DNA of 64,000 bases from Nostoc sp. MG11 (GTDB lineage: Bacteria > Cyanobacteriota > Cyanobacteriia > Cyanobacteriales > Nostocaceae). The notes beneath the pieces are model-generated. The model worked only from the letters and a program-made list of their open reading frames with translations. It ran no database searches and had not been told where the DNA came from. This document shows positions 55,616 through 64,000 of the stretch, one piece after another. The DNA is taken from assembly GCF_014904695.1 (NCBI RefSeq), contig NZ_JACXXN010000002.1:248001-312000 (forward strand), read 5' to 3'. The position numbers and the translations under genes were made by a program. Within the stretch, counting starts at the first letter, position 1, and every line of letters starts with the position of its first letter.

Positions 55616-56557
55616 TTGAATCAAGCGACGCTGCACCAGTTGAAAGTGTTCGAGGCGGCGGCACGGCACAGTAGCTTTACTCGTGCAGCTGAGGAATTGT
55701 TTCTCACCCAACCTACCGTCTCTATGCAGATCAAGCAACTTACGAAATCGGTAGGGTTGCCATTATTTGAGCAGGTGGGGAAGCGCTTATATTTGACTGA
55801 AGCTGGACGGGAATTATTTGCTACTTGTCGGCAGATTTTTGACACCATAGCCCAGTTTGAAATGAAAGTGGCAGATTTAAAAGGGCTAAAACAGGGGCAA
55901 TTACGCTTAGCTGTGATTACGACAGCAAAGTATTTTATACCACGTTTATTAGGGCCATTTTGCCAACTTTACCCAGGAATTGATATCTCGCTGCAAGTAA
56001 CAAACCACGAACGAATTTTAGAACGGATGAGTAGTAATTTGGACGACTTGTATATTATGAGTCAAGTTCCAGAAAATTTAGATGTGAACTTTGAGCCATT
56101 TTTAGAAAATCCTTTGGTGGTTTTTGCACCAGTTAATCATCCACTAGCTAAGGAAAGAAATATTCCCATACAACGTCTGTCCAATGAACCTTTTATTATG
56201 CGGGAACCTGGCTCAGGAACCCGTCGTGCCGTCCAAACCCTCTTTGATGAACATGGGATAACAGTAAAAGTTAAGTTGGAATTGGGAAGTAATGAAGCAA
56301 TCAAACAAGCGATCGCAGGTGGTTTAGGAATATCTGTTTTATCTCGTCATACTTTAATGCCAGATACGGCAGAGTTATGCATTTTGGATGTACAATACTT
56401 TCCCATTAAGCGAGATTGGTTCATGGTTTACCCAGGTGGTAAACAGTTATCTATCGTCGCTCGTGCCTATTATGAGTATCTACTAGATGCAGCGAAGAAA
56501 ATTGTAGCGTTAAACACTACTGTTAGTAATGATGCTGTGGAGAAAACTCATGCATGA
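55616..56557 (+). CDS. LysR-family regulator of the CmpR/RbcR/NdhR group
   Basis: A protein of about 313 residues: N-terminal winged helix-turn-helix (LHQLKVFEAAARHSSFTRAA, FLTQPTVSMQIKQLTKSVG) and an effector-binding domain (AVITTAKYFIPRLLGPFCQL, EPGSGTRRAVQTLFDEHGI). Homologues control Rubisco, bicarbonate transporter and NDH-1MS genes by sensing photorespiratory or Calvin-cycle metabolites. Start TTG 55616 is chosen because AAAGGAGA (55601-55608) lies 7 bases upstream and the sequence NQATLHQLKVFEAAARHSSF matches the family start; the upstream TTG 55586 has none. Its position after the ccm operon suggests it regulates it. Confidence 0.87.
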   Translation: MNQATLHQLKVFEAAARHSSFTRAAEELFLTQPTVSMQIKQLTKSVGLPLFEQVGKRLYLTEAGRELFATCRQIFDTIAQFEMKVADLKGLKQGQLRLAVITTAKYFIPRLLGPFCQLYPGIDISLQVTNHERILERMSSNLDDLYIMSQVPENLDVNFEPFLENPLVVFAPVNHPLAKERNIPIQRLSNEPFIMREPGSGTRRAVQTLFDEHGITVKVKLELGSNEAIKQAIAGGLGISVLSRHTLMPDTAELCILDVQYFPIKRDWFMVYPGGKQLSIVARAYYEYLLDAAKKIVALNTTVSNDAVEKTHA

Positions 56558-56610
56558 ATTAAGCCAAGATGCATTTAGCTTTCATTAGTTGAGATCGGGG
56601 GAGATAAATA

Positions 56611-56649
56611 AATTAAAAATTAAAAATTTCAGATTTTTAATTTTTAATT
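56611..56649. repeat. 17-bp perfect AT-only hairpin
   Basis: AATTAAAAATTAAAAAT (56611-56627) pairs with 56633-56649 around loop TTCAG. It sits between the LysR and MuiA genes and may end transcription; many similar AT-only palindromes occur in this group of genomes. Confidence 0.7.
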
Positions 56650-56735
56650 TTGAATTCCCCGCAGGGGTTGACGGTTAGGCTAAGAAACATTGACAATTAA
56701 CCAGCAGAACCATTAAAAATTGGGAAAAACTGGCA

Positions 56736-58364
56736 GTGGTTAACCCGGAAATACCATCTTGGCGCAAAGTAATACAAAGCCAGATTGTAGCGGTTACAGT
56801 GTATACTGACAAAGCTCTAGTTACACGGCGGAGTGTAGTATCTTTAACAGGACTTGAACGGGAATTAGTTATTAGCCCGTTGCCAGTGACTCTAGAAACT
56901 GAGTCTGTCAGGGTTAGCGGTGCGGGTACAGTGGAGGTGCGCTTGCTAGGAGTAAGCAGCGATCGCATTTACACTACCGAACCTGTAGCAGAGCGAGTGG
57001 CACAGTTAACAAGGCAAATTCAGCAACTAGAAGCAGAAAAACGCCACCTACAAGCTCAAGTAGACGCTTTAGTATTACAGTCTAATTTTATCGAAGGCTT
57101 ACGTGAAAAAACAGAGGAAACCTTTTCACAGAGTCTTGCAAGAAAAAATCTCAGCCTCAGCGAAACTTTAGATTTTTTGAATTTTCTCGGAAGCCAATAT
57201 AGCGAGTATGCGATCGCATCTGGAGAGTGCAAAACCCAACAGCAAGAATTAGACAAGCAATTACAAGCACTCCGCAGATCGTTGCAAAAAATTCAAACAC
57301 CCCATCCTAAAGAAAGTTTGAACTTGGTTATGGCGGTTGAAGTTGCGAGTGAAGGCGAATTTGAGCTAGAGCTTTCCTACGTGGTGAATCGCGCTAGTTG
57401 GACTCCTTTTTATGACTTGCGCTTCAGTACTACTAGCGATATCGTGCATCTAAGCTATCTTGCAGAAGTCACCCAAAGCAGTGGCGAAGATTGGATTGAC
57501 GTGGCTCTCACCCTTTCTACAGCTAAACCAGGATTAGGTACACTTCCACCCAAACTTGAACCCTGGTATATCGGTACTCTAACCCCACAAATAGCACGAC
57601 GACGATATGATGTCCGTCCAGCATTGCCTACCATAGCAGCTCAGGCTGCTCCTGCTGGTGAAGGAAATGAGCAAGAACAAGATGAAATTGCGCCAGAAAC
57701 TAGTCTTATCCCAGCCGAAACCGTTGTAGCGGAAATATCCAAAGAAGGTAGTGTAGTTAGCTTTAAACTCAATGGTGGCGGTAATATTCCCAGTGATGGC
57801 ACACCCCATAAAACTACAATTTTCAACGAGGACTACCCTTGTAGCTTCGATTATGTCGCAATGCCACGCTTGGTAAGCTTTGCTTATCTTCAAGCTAATG
57901 TGAAAAATAGTCCCAACGGCGCAACTCTGTTACCAGGCAAAGCGAATATTTTCCGCGATAATGTCTTTGTCGGCACAACTAAGTTAGAGAATATTGCACC
58001 AGGACAAGAGTTCAAACTTAACTTAGGGATTGACGAAGGTTTGAAAATTGAGCGTAACTTAGTTGAGCGTCAGGTAGATAAAAGATTAATTAGCAACCAG
58101 CGCCGGACTACTTATGGTTATCGGTTGGTAATTACTAATTTGCTTAACAAAGAAACAAATCTCAAACTAACTGAACAATTACCAGTTAGCCGCACCGAGC
58201 AAATTAAGGTGCGCCTCATCCGCAGTAACCCCCAAATTCAATTGGGTGAAATGGGGATTTTAGAATGGCAGTTAACTCTTCCACCACAAGAAGGACGAGA
58301 AATATATTACCAGTTTGCCGTTGAACATCCGCCTGAATTAACGGTGATTGGGTTAGATATATAG
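56736..58364 (+). CDS. MuiA/DUF4139-family protein
   Basis: The 542-residue protein has the MuiA (mucoidy inhibitor A-like) pattern: N-terminal VTVYTDKALVTRRSVVSLTG, a coiled coil (about 85-200: LTRQIQQLEAEKRHLQAQVD), then the DUF4139 domain (ELELSYVVNRASWTPFYDLR, SGEDWIDVALTLSTAKPG). Function is unknown; the name comes from an overproduced protein affecting mucoidy. No signal peptide is seen. The start is a GTG (56736) since no nearby ATG fits. It follows the LysR gene in the same direction. Confidence 0.85.
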   Translation: MVNPEIPSWRKVIQSQIVAVTVYTDKALVTRRSVVSLTGLERELVISPLPVTLETESVRVSGAGTVEVRLLGVSSDRIYTTEPVAERVAQLTRQIQQLEAEKRHLQAQVDALVLQSNFIEGLREKTEETFSQSLARKNLSLSETLDFLNFLGSQYSEYAIASGECKTQQQELDKQLQALRRSLQKIQTPHPKESLNLVMAVEVASEGEFELELSYVVNRASWTPFYDLRFSTTSDIVHLSYLAEVTQSSGEDWIDVALTLSTAKPGLGTLPPKLEPWYIGTLTPQIARRRYDVRPALPTIAAQAAPAGEGNEQEQDEIAPETSLIPAETVVAEISKEGSVVSFKLNGGGNIPSDGTPHKTTIFNEDYPCSFDYVAMPRLVSFAYLQANVKNSPNGATLLPGKANIFRDNVFVGTTKLENIAPGQEFKLNLGIDEGLKIERNLVERQVDKRLISNQRRTTYGYRLVITNLLNKETNLKLTEQLPVSRTEQIKVRLIRSNPQIQLGEMGILEWQLTLPPQEGREIYYQFAVEHPPELTVIGLDI

Positions 58365-58464
58365 AATCGAGGCTAAAGTTATTGTTCAAACTTTTATTAA
58401 AATTCCTCAAATATTGTAAGTGTAATTGCTAATAAAACTACTTACCTTTAAGAGGCAATAGCAA

Positions 58465-58965
58465 ATGAATTTACTGGTTCGAGAAGCACAACCGAATGAT
58501 GCTGAGGCGATTGTTGGCATTTTGAACCCGATCATTGAAACCGATATGTACACTGCGTTTGATACGCCGCTCACAGTTGATGCCGAACTAGAATATATTT
58601 TGAATTTTCCTCAGCGTGGGGTGTTCCATATCGCTGTAAATTCTTCAGATCAGCAGGTGGTTGGATTTCAAACTCTCGAACCATTTGCAACCTACACACA
58701 TGCATTTGACCATGTGGGAATTATTGCAACATTTGTTGATCTCTCATACCGAAGACAAGGCATTGGCAAAAGTTTGTCTGAGGCTACATTTAAGAGCGCT
58801 TGCAGCAAGGGATATGAAAAGATATTTACCTATGTTCGCGCCGATAACTCAAACGCCTTAGCTAGTTATCTCAGACTTGGTTTCAATGTAGTTGGGACGG
58901 CGAAAAAACACGCCAAAATCAAAGGAACGTATGTGGACGAGATCATCATCGAACGGTTTTTGTAG
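58465..58965 (+). CDS. GNAT-family N-acetyltransferase
   Basis: The 166-residue protein has the GNAT pattern: NLLVREAQPNDAEAIVGILN, HVGIIATFVDLSYRRQGIGKS (acetyl-CoA loop with RRQGIGK) and YVRADNSNALASYLRLGFNV. It resembles phosphinothricin or PhnO-like amine acetyltransferases; the substrate is unknown. 'aagaggcaatagca' precedes the ATG. Confidence 0.85.
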   Translation: MNLLVREAQPNDAEAIVGILNPIIETDMYTAFDTPLTVDAELEYILNFPQRGVFHIAVNSSDQQVVGFQTLEPFATYTHAFDHVGIIATFVDLSYRRQGIGKSLSEATFKSACSKGYEKIFTYVRADNSNALASYLRLGFNVVGTAKKHAKIKGTYVDEIIIERFL

Positions 58966-59023
58966 TTAGCGTCTACATTCCTCACTGCTACGTTAAACTA
59001 ATAGCACTGAGACATTTGCTGCC

Positions 59024-59734
59024 ATGTCTGTCACCCAAGATTTAGAAACCCCAGAAGATGTTATATTTCCCCCAGGGGATTTATATAGTGACGAACCGCC
59101 TTTGGAAAGTGACTTGCATCGGCTACAAATGACGCTGCTCATTCAATGCCTTGAGTGGTTGTGGCAAAATCGTCATGACTTTTATGCATCTGGCAATATT
59201 ACAATTTACTACAGTCCACGCCAGCGCAAATCAGAATATTTCCGAGGCCCAGATTTTTTTGTAGTGCTGGGGACTGAACACCAACCCCGTAAAAGTTGGG
59301 TTGTGTGGGAAGAAGATGGTAAGTATCCCAACGTCATTGTAGAACTGCTATCAGATTCCACAGCAGCAATTGACAAAGGCTTGAAAAAACAAATTTACCA
59401 AGATACCTTTCGCACACCAGAATACTTTTGGTTCGATCCTAATAATCTAGAATTCGCTGGGTTTGTTTTACTAGCTGGTAAGTATCAACCGCTAGAACCT
59501 AATCCCCAAGGTTGGTTGTGGAGCCAGCAGCTAGAGTTATACTTGGGTGTTTATCAACAAAATTTACGCTTTTTCACTCCTGAAGGAGAACTAGTTTCGA
59601 CACCGGAAGAAGTTGCACAACAGGAAACGCAGCGAGCTGAACAAGAGAAGCAACGGGCTGAACGAGAAAAACAACGTAGCGATCGCTTGGCAGCTAAACT
59701 GCAAGAATTAGGAATTGATCCAGATACAGTTTAG
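59024..59734 (+). CDS. Uma2-family (DUF820) PD-(D/E)XK endonuclease-like protein, copy 3
   Basis: The 236-residue protein has canonical Uma2 signatures: RGPDFFVVLGTE, VIVELLSDSTAAIDKGLKKQ and TPEYFWFDPN. The C-terminal coiled-coil tail (TQRAEQEKQRAEREKQRSDR, then LAAKLQELGIDPD) resembles that of copy 2 but the body is much more diverged. Function is unknown. Confidence 0.85.
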   Translation: MSVTQDLETPEDVIFPPGDLYSDEPPLESDLHRLQMTLLIQCLEWLWQNRHDFYASGNITIYYSPRQRKSEYFRGPDFFVVLGTEHQPRKSWVVWEEDGKYPNVIVELLSDSTAAIDKGLKKQIYQDTFRTPEYFWFDPNNLEFAGFVLLAGKYQPLEPNPQGWLWSQQLELYLGVYQQNLRFFTPEGELVSTPEEVAQQETQRAEQEKQRAEREKQRSDRLAAKLQELGIDPDTV

Positions 59735-59772
59735 CTTTTACAATATCTTACTTTTGCCTGTTGATGCTGATA

Positions 59773-59973
59773 CTACGGATCTTCAGGAAAAACCCATTTT
59801 GGCGGTTCTGTTATTCTTTTTCGCAGACGTTCTTCAGCGATTCGCAGCATTTCGTCTAAGGACGTTTCTTCAACGAATTTTACAGTTGCCTCTTTAAATT
59901 CGATATTGGGGCATTTATCCCCCAAAACGCAACCGTTAACACAGGCTTCAGCGCAGTTAATCTTCTGCTCCAC
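59773..59973 (-). CDS. Small Cys-rich conserved cyanobacterial protein
   Basis: The 66-residue protein has an N-terminal four-cysteine cluster (CAEACVNGCVLGDKC, spacing C-x3-C-x3-C-x5-C) that could bind zinc or an Fe-S cluster, then a helical charged region (SLDEMLRIAEERLRKRI) ending KWVFPEDP. I do not recognise a function. 'gaggaggaa' precedes the ATG, an excellent ribosome-binding site that supports the gene being real. It converges with the Uma2 gene. Confidence 0.75.
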   Translation of the reverse strand: MEQKINCAEACVNGCVLGDKCPNIEFKEATVKFVEETSLDEMLRIAEERLRKRITEPPKWVFPEDP

Positions 59974-60235
59974 AGTAAATTCCTCCTCTCTAGTTAGGAG
60001 GTTTTTCTACCCTCCAGATAAATTTTACCTTGCCATTTGCCATCCTATTGGTCTAGGTATTTACCATTTAAATAAAAGTCCTTAATAATTAGACTTCTGG
60101 CGGCATTCGGAAAAAAGAAATTTAATCCCTTTAAGTCTTCTCCCACTTTATACAAAAGTAGCTTTTATGTAAGGTCTATTCTACTCCTGCTACGCTAAGC
60201 ATAATATATGCAATGTTTTGCTGAAAAGGGCGCTC

Positions 60236-61627
60236 ATGTCAGAACTCTTTGCCACTACTGGAACCATCGCCGCGATCGCTACTGCTGTTGTTCCTCAACA
60301 GGGTAGCGTTGGTATTGTGCGGGTATCCGGTTCTCAAGCAATGGCGATCGCCCAAGCAGTGTTTCACACACCTGGGCGGCAAATTTGGGAAACTCACCGG
60401 ATTCTCTACGGTTACATCCGCCATCCTCAGACGCAACAACTGGTGGATGAATCTTTGCTGCTGATTATGAAAGCACCCCGTTCTTACACTCGTGAAGATA
60501 TTGTAGAATTCCATTGCCACGGGGGAATTATGGCAGTGCAACAGGTTTTGCAACTGTGTTTGGAACAAGGAGCAAGACTAGCCCAACCGGGGGAATTTAC
60601 CCTCCGCGCCTTTTTAAATGGGCGATTGGATTTAACGCAAGCTGAAAGTATTGCCGATTTGGTGGGAGCGCGATCGCCCCAAGCTGCTCAAACGGCCTTA
60701 GCTGGTTTACAGGGAAAATTGGCTCATCCGATCCGACAGTTACGCGCCAACTGTTTGGATATTTTGGCAGAAATCGAAGCTCGGATAGATTTTGAGGAAG
60801 ATCTACCCCCGTTGGATGACAAAGCAATCATATCAGAAATCGAAAAAATTGCCGCAGAAATCACTAGGCTGCTAGCAACCAAAGACAAGGGTGAACTACT
60901 ACGTACAGGTTTGAAAGTAGCGATTGTTGGGCGTCCGAACGTTGGTAAGTCGAGCTTGTTGAATGCTTGGAGCCAGAGCGATCGCGCTATTGTCACCGAT
61001 TTACCTGGAACAACCCGCGATGTTGTAGAATCCCAGCTAGTGGTTGGGGGAATTCCTGTGCAAGTGCTAGATACAGCGGGGATTCGGGAAACAGCAGACC
61101 AAGTAGAAAAAATTGGAGTTGAGCGATCGCGTCGTGCCGCAAGTGCAGCCGATTTAGTACTTTTGACCATCGACGCCTCAGATGGATGGACGCAAGGCGA
61201 TCAAGAAATTTATGCTCAGGTGCAACATCGTCCATTAATTCTAGTTATTAACAAAATCGACCTTGTAGAGACGGGAACTATATCATCTTTAAAATATCCA
61301 AACATAATTAATCAAGTTGTCACCACCGCAGCAGCACAACATCAAGGTATTGATACTTTAGAAACAGCAATTTTAGAAATAGTTCAATCTGGAAAAGTTC
61401 AAGCGGCTGATATGGATTTAGCGATTAATCAAAGACAAGCAGCAGCGTTAACTCAAGCTAAAATCTCTTTGAAACAGGTACAAGCAACAATTACTGAACA
61501 ACTACCCCTTGATTTCTGGACAATTGACTTACGCGGTGCAATTCAGGCATTAGGAGAAATCACAGGTGAGGAAGTTACGGAATCAGTACTTGGCAGGATT
61601 TTTAGTAGGTTCTGTATTGGAAAATAA
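60236..61627 (+). CDS. mnmE: tRNA modification GTPase MnmE
   Basis: The 463-residue protein matches MnmE (TrmE), which with MnmG adds a carboxymethylaminomethyl or related group to U34 of some tRNAs. It has the N-terminal TrmE domain ([20 protein letters not shown]), GTPase motifs G1 [10 protein letters not shown]3 DTAGIRET, G4 NKID, and the C-terminal CIGK with the functional Cys. Length is normal. ATG 60236 (MSELFATTG) is preferred; the frame extends to a TTG at 60218. Confidence 0.95.
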   Translation: MSELFATTGTIAAIATAVVPQQGSVGIVRVSGSQAMAIAQAVFHTPGRQIWETHRILYGYIRHPQTQQLVDESLLLIMKAPRSYTREDIVEFHCHGGIMAVQQVLQLCLEQGARLAQPGEFTLRAFLNGRLDLTQAESIADLVGARSPQAAQTALAGLQGKLAHPIRQLRANCLDILAEIEARIDFEEDLPPLDDKAIISEIEKIAAEITRLLATKDKGELLRTGLKVAIVGRPNVGKSSLLNAWSQSDRAIVTDLPGTTRDVVESQLVVGGIPVQVLDTAGIRETADQVEKIGVERSRRAASAADLVLLTIDASDGWTQGDQEIYAQVQHRPLILVINKIDLVETGTISSLKYPNIINQVVTTAAAQHQGIDTLETAILEIVQSGKVQAADMDLAINQRQAAALTQAKISLKQVQATITEQLPLDFWTIDLRGAIQALGEITGEEVTESVLGRIFSRFCIGK

Positions 61628-61675
61628 ACATATATTTTTGCACAATTGTAAATTTTATTTAATATTCAGAATATA

Positions 61676-61855
61676 ATGCTTGATGAGATTACAGTTCAAG
61701 TTATTGGTTGTTTTAAACCAGGAGTTATTACGATCATTGCATTTCCTGGTGTTGGGATATTAGATGGTGGATCTACGATAAAATTACCAACCAAAATGAT
61801 TTCGGCAAACTTAAGAATGCCAAATAGCGAGTTTATAGTAGTTCGTGCTGGATAA
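61676..61855 (+). CDS. Small protein of unknown function (59 residues)
   Basis: ATG 61676 to TAA 61853-61855 encodes 59 residues, MLDEITVQVIGCFKPGVITI then IAFPGVGILDGGSTIKLPTK and MISANLRMPNSEFIVVRAG. It alternates hydrophobic and polar residues like a small beta protein. It follows mnmE in the same direction by 48 bp. No family is recognised and there is no clear Shine-Dalgarno site. Confidence 0.45.
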   Translation: MLDEITVQVIGCFKPGVITIIAFPGVGILDGGSTIKLPTKMISANLRMPNSEFIVVRAG

Positions 61856-61928
61856 AGTGGAGAGTTTACGCAGGTGTTTCCAAAAGACTAATCTGAATAA
61901 TAATATATAAGTTGGTGAATTTAACAGA

Positions 61929-62726
61929 ATGTCTTTTATTAATGATATTAAAAATGCCAATGCGTTAATAGTGGGAGCTAGCCGAGGCATTGGTTTAGGT
62001 TTTGTTAAAAAATTGCTACAAGATGACAGAATTGACAAAGTTTATGCAACTTATCGTCAACCAGAATCAGCCTGTGAGTTAATAGCTCTTGCAGGCGAGT
62101 ATTCAGAACGATTAACTTGTTTGTCGATGGATATTACTGACGAGTTGCAAATTGCTGAAGCTATTCAAAAAATACGTACCCAAATTAACAAGTTGCATTT
62201 GGTAGTCAACTGTGTAGGATTTCTGCATGAGGGTAGTTTGCAACCTGAAAAAAGTTTAAGACAACTCAATTCAGAAAATTTGTTGCGCTACTTCCAAATC
62301 AACAGTATTGGTGCTGTCTTACTTGCTAAACACCTATTACCCTTGTTTCGTCATAGCAATACCTCCGGCGCTGCGGTAAGCGCAGAACGCAGCGTTTTTG
62401 CCCATATTTCTGCTAAACTAGGCAGTATTGGCGATAACCAACTTGGTGGATGGTATGGCTATCGTGCTTCCAAAGCCGCACTTAACATGTTTATGCGAAC
62501 GGCAGCAATTGAGTATAAAAGAAGCTGCCCTAAAACATTGGTAGTGACATTACATCCTGGTACAACGGATACACGCCTTTCTCGTCCGTTTCAGGAAAAT
62601 GTACCTGCGGAAAAATTATTCTCAGTCGAGCGTACTGTTGACCAATTACTAGCTGTCATTGAACAACTTCAAGAAGGTGATAGCGGTAACTTTTTCTCGT
62701 GGGATGGTAGTAAATTACCTTGGTAA
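61929..62726 (+). CDS. Short-chain dehydrogenase/reductase (CsgA/C-factor-like)
   Basis: The 265-residue protein has the SDR pattern: NAD(P)-binding LIVGASRGIGLGFVKK, NCVGFLHEGS, active-site YGYRASKAALNMF (Tyr and Lys) and LHPGTTDTRLSRPF. It resembles the C-factor branch. Around residues 145-158 it carries TSGAAVSAERSVF, encoded by a stretch like the dispersed repeat units at 140-170, apparently inserted in frame. Substrate is unknown. ATG 61929 is preceded by no strong ribosome-binding site. Confidence 0.87.
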   Translation: MSFINDIKNANALIVGASRGIGLGFVKKLLQDDRIDKVYATYRQPESACELIALAGEYSERLTCLSMDITDELQIAEAIQKIRTQINKLHLVVNCVGFLHEGSLQPEKSLRQLNSENLLRYFQINSIGAVLLAKHLLPLFRHSNTSGAAVSAERSVFAHISAKLGSIGDNQLGGWYGYRASKAALNMFMRTAAIEYKRSCPKTLVVTLHPGTTDTRLSRPFQENVPAEKLFSVERTVDQLLAVIEQLQEGDSGNFFSWDGSKLPW

Positions 62727-62776
62727 CTACGTTACGCTGATGCTAATGAAACCTACGTTATTTATAATCAAAGCAT

Positions 62777-63106
62777 ATGAAGTTTTTTGTTCCAGCAGCC
62801 AAGGATGATGTTAAGGCGGAGCAGGTATATGGCGCTATTGCTAAGTCTGTCCAAGCACCAATAACCGAAAAGCGGATTTGGAAGTTACGCTGGCGTGACA
62901 ACGGGACAGATATAGAATGCGAGGTAGGGAAACCTTTACCATCTTCTTATCAAACAGGGAAAGAGCTAGTTCTAGCAATCTTTGACTGTGAAAACTATTA
63001 TAAAATTTGTACTCTTACTCGTGGAGGAGTTAAGGGAGAGCCTATTTTGGTTGGAAAAAACTTTCAGTCCTTAGCAATCTATTTTTCTAATAATGTAAAT
63101 AACTAA
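62777..63106 (+). CDS. Small protein of unknown function
   Basis: A 109-residue protein (MKFFVPAAKDDVKAEQVYGA, WKLRWRDNGTDIECEVGKPL, GKELVLAIFDCENYYKICTL). No family is recognised. The same reading frame stays open after its TAA for 40 more codons (63107-63229), ending in KVYLSKRFESLAFMIFDSN, which echoes the KNFQSLAIYFSNN near its own C-terminus. The gene may have been rearranged or truncated from a longer form. Confidence 0.6.
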   Translation: MKFFVPAAKDDVKAEQVYGAIAKSVQAPITEKRIWKLRWRDNGTDIECEVGKPLPSSYQTGKELVLAIFDCENYYKICTLTRGGVKGEPILVGKNFQSLAIYFSNNVNN

Positions 63107-63302
63107 CTCTGCATTTATACAGGTGAACCGCATCATATCAGTTATGCTGAAAAAGGCGATCGCACTATTAAAGTTTACTTAAGTAAACGGTTTGAGAGTT
63201 TGGCTTTTATGATTTTTGACTCAAACTAAAATTGATTTAGATGATAGCTAGTTGCCTTGTTGATAGCATTAAAAAGACTAGTTAATACCGAATTTTTAAA
63301 AT

Positions 63303-63584
63303 ATGACAACGATCAAGCTGGAATTATCGCCGGAATTAGAGCGGAAATTAAGGGAAAGCATTGCACGTCATGACGCTGAAAGCATCCGAAAATTATTGGC
63401 TGATGCTTTCGCGCCAACCGTAGAGGCGCTGCTACAGCAAACACATAATCAGCAGAATTATGACGACTTTGAGTTAGTTGCAGATCAGTTAGCTGACGAG
63501 TTTGCAGCATCTGTTGGATCAAATATACCTATGTTGTCAGATTATGCAGTGAGTCGTGAAAGTATTTATGAGGATCATCCTTAA
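63303..63584 (+). CDS. Antitoxin of a PIN-domain toxin pair
   Basis: The 93-residue protein (MTTIKLELSPELERKLRESI, then a helical acidic tail DDFELVADQLADEFAASVGS) has the small ribbon-helix-helix-like start and acidic C-terminus of VapB-type antitoxins. It lies 2-5 bp before a PIN-domain frame, which supports the assignment. It would repress the operon and block the toxin. Confidence 0.72.
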   Translation: MTTIKLELSPELERKLRESIARHDAESIRKLLADAFAPTVEALLQQTHNQQNYDDFELVADQLADEFAASVGSNIPMLSDYAVSRESIYEDHP

Positions 63585-63586
63585 TA

Positions 63587-64000
63587 GTGGTGTACCTCGT
63601 AGACACCAATATCCTGCTGCGTCTTGTTGATCGCACTCACCCACTACACCCAATTATCCGAACTGCGATCCGTAAACTACAACGTGACGGACATACACTG
63701 CAAATTACACCACAAAACTGCGTTGAGTTTTGGAATGTCGCTACAAGACCAGCTATAAAGAATGGATTTGGTTTAACACCAAAGGAAGTGGGTCGCCTGT
63801 TGCGACTAATTGAGCGCCTCTTTCCATTGTTGCCTGATACGCCTATTATTTACCCTGAGTGGCGTAAGCTTGTCGTTGCATTCAGTGTGTCAGGTGTTCA
63901 AGTACATGATGCTCGTCTCGTTGCTATTATAAAGGCGAACGGTTTGACGCATATTCTGACATTCAATACTAAAGATTTCATTCGCTATGCGTCTGAAGGA
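63587..64000 (+). CDS. PIN-domain toxin (VapC-type), partial at window edge
   Basis: Reading from GTG 63587 (or 63590) gives VYLVDTNILLRLVDRTHPLH with the PIN acidic residues Asp (VDTN), Glu (NCVEFWN), Asp (VHDARLVA) and Asp near TFNTKDF. It runs open to base 64000, so the C-terminus is outside. VapC-type proteins are RNases that cut tRNA or rRNA. All usual catalytic acids seen so far are intact, unlike the broken copy at 37707. Confidence 0.8.
   Translation, partial: MVYLVDTNILLRLVDRTHPLHPIIRTAIRKLQRDGHTLQITPQNCVEFWNVATRPAIKNGFGLTPKEVGRLLRLIERLFPLLPDTPIIYPEWRKLVVAFSVSGVQVHDARLVAIIKANGLTHILTFNTKDFIRYASEG

Overview
The window is chromosomal DNA from a filamentous, Nostoc-like cyanobacterium. 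This rests on many GCGATCGC (HIP1-type) octamers, typical heterocystous dispersed repeats (heptamer repeats such as TTTTGAC and TCATTAG, GTAGAGACGTTGCA palindromes, CTTGTCGCCAGACATCGC elements), a photosystem II gene (psbI), beta-carboxysome genes, and families largely confined to cyanobacteria (DUF760, DUF3685/Ycf55-like, DUF3769, CRR6). No rRNA, tRNA, CRISPR array or intact insertion sequence was seen.

Layout. 0-9.7 kb is mostly housekeeping: a cysteine hydrolase, a LysM/M23 protein, an HtrA-type protease, DUF760, ScpB, IspD, a GT9 glycosyltransferase, DUF4336, CRR6 and a FurC/PerR-type regulator. 9.8-12.9 kb is a NACHT/pentapeptide-repeat NTPase broken by a frameshift between Walker A and Walker B. 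13-25 kb holds a DUF3685 protein with a degenerate receiver domain, an ABC-2 permease, a PD-(D/E)XK-type protein, a zinc-ribbon Ser/Thr kinase, an alpha/beta hydrolase, a SagB-like double nitroreductase, a DUF3769/LptD-like outer-membrane protein and the 38-codon psbI. 25-29 kb is gene-poor. 29-35 kb carries glgP, a DUF429 gene, trpS and an MTHFR-type gene. 35-42.5 kb is accessory: duplicated Uma2 genes, an antitoxin next to a dead VapC, an AAA/TPR gene pair, a LysR fragment and a GNAT gene.

42.7-56.6 kb is a CO2-concentrating supercluster. sbtA-sbtB plus a Tat-type beta-carbonic anhydrase converge on ndhF3-ndhD3-cupA (CO2-hydrating NDH-1MS). That operon diverges from ccmK2-ccmK1-ccmL-ccmM-ccmN-ccmO (carboxysome shell and core), which is followed by a CmpR/RbcR/NdhR-like LysR gene. 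Bicarbonate import, CO2 hydration at the thylakoid, carboxysome assembly and a candidate regulator therefore lie within about 14 kb. CcmM has four SSUL modules, the last two from a very recent 339-bp duplication, and a well-formed internal Shine-Dalgarno/GTG start for the short isoform.

56.7-64 kb holds a MuiA-like protein, a GNAT, a third Uma2 gene, a small Cys-rich protein, mnmE, an SDR gene carrying a repeat-derived insertion, and an antitoxin/PIN-toxin pair running off the right edge.

No wholly new system was evident. The best leads are the CcmM architecture, a possible attenuator between the ccmK genes, the sbtA-sbtB-CA grouping, the split NACHT gene, and gene remodelling by small repeats.
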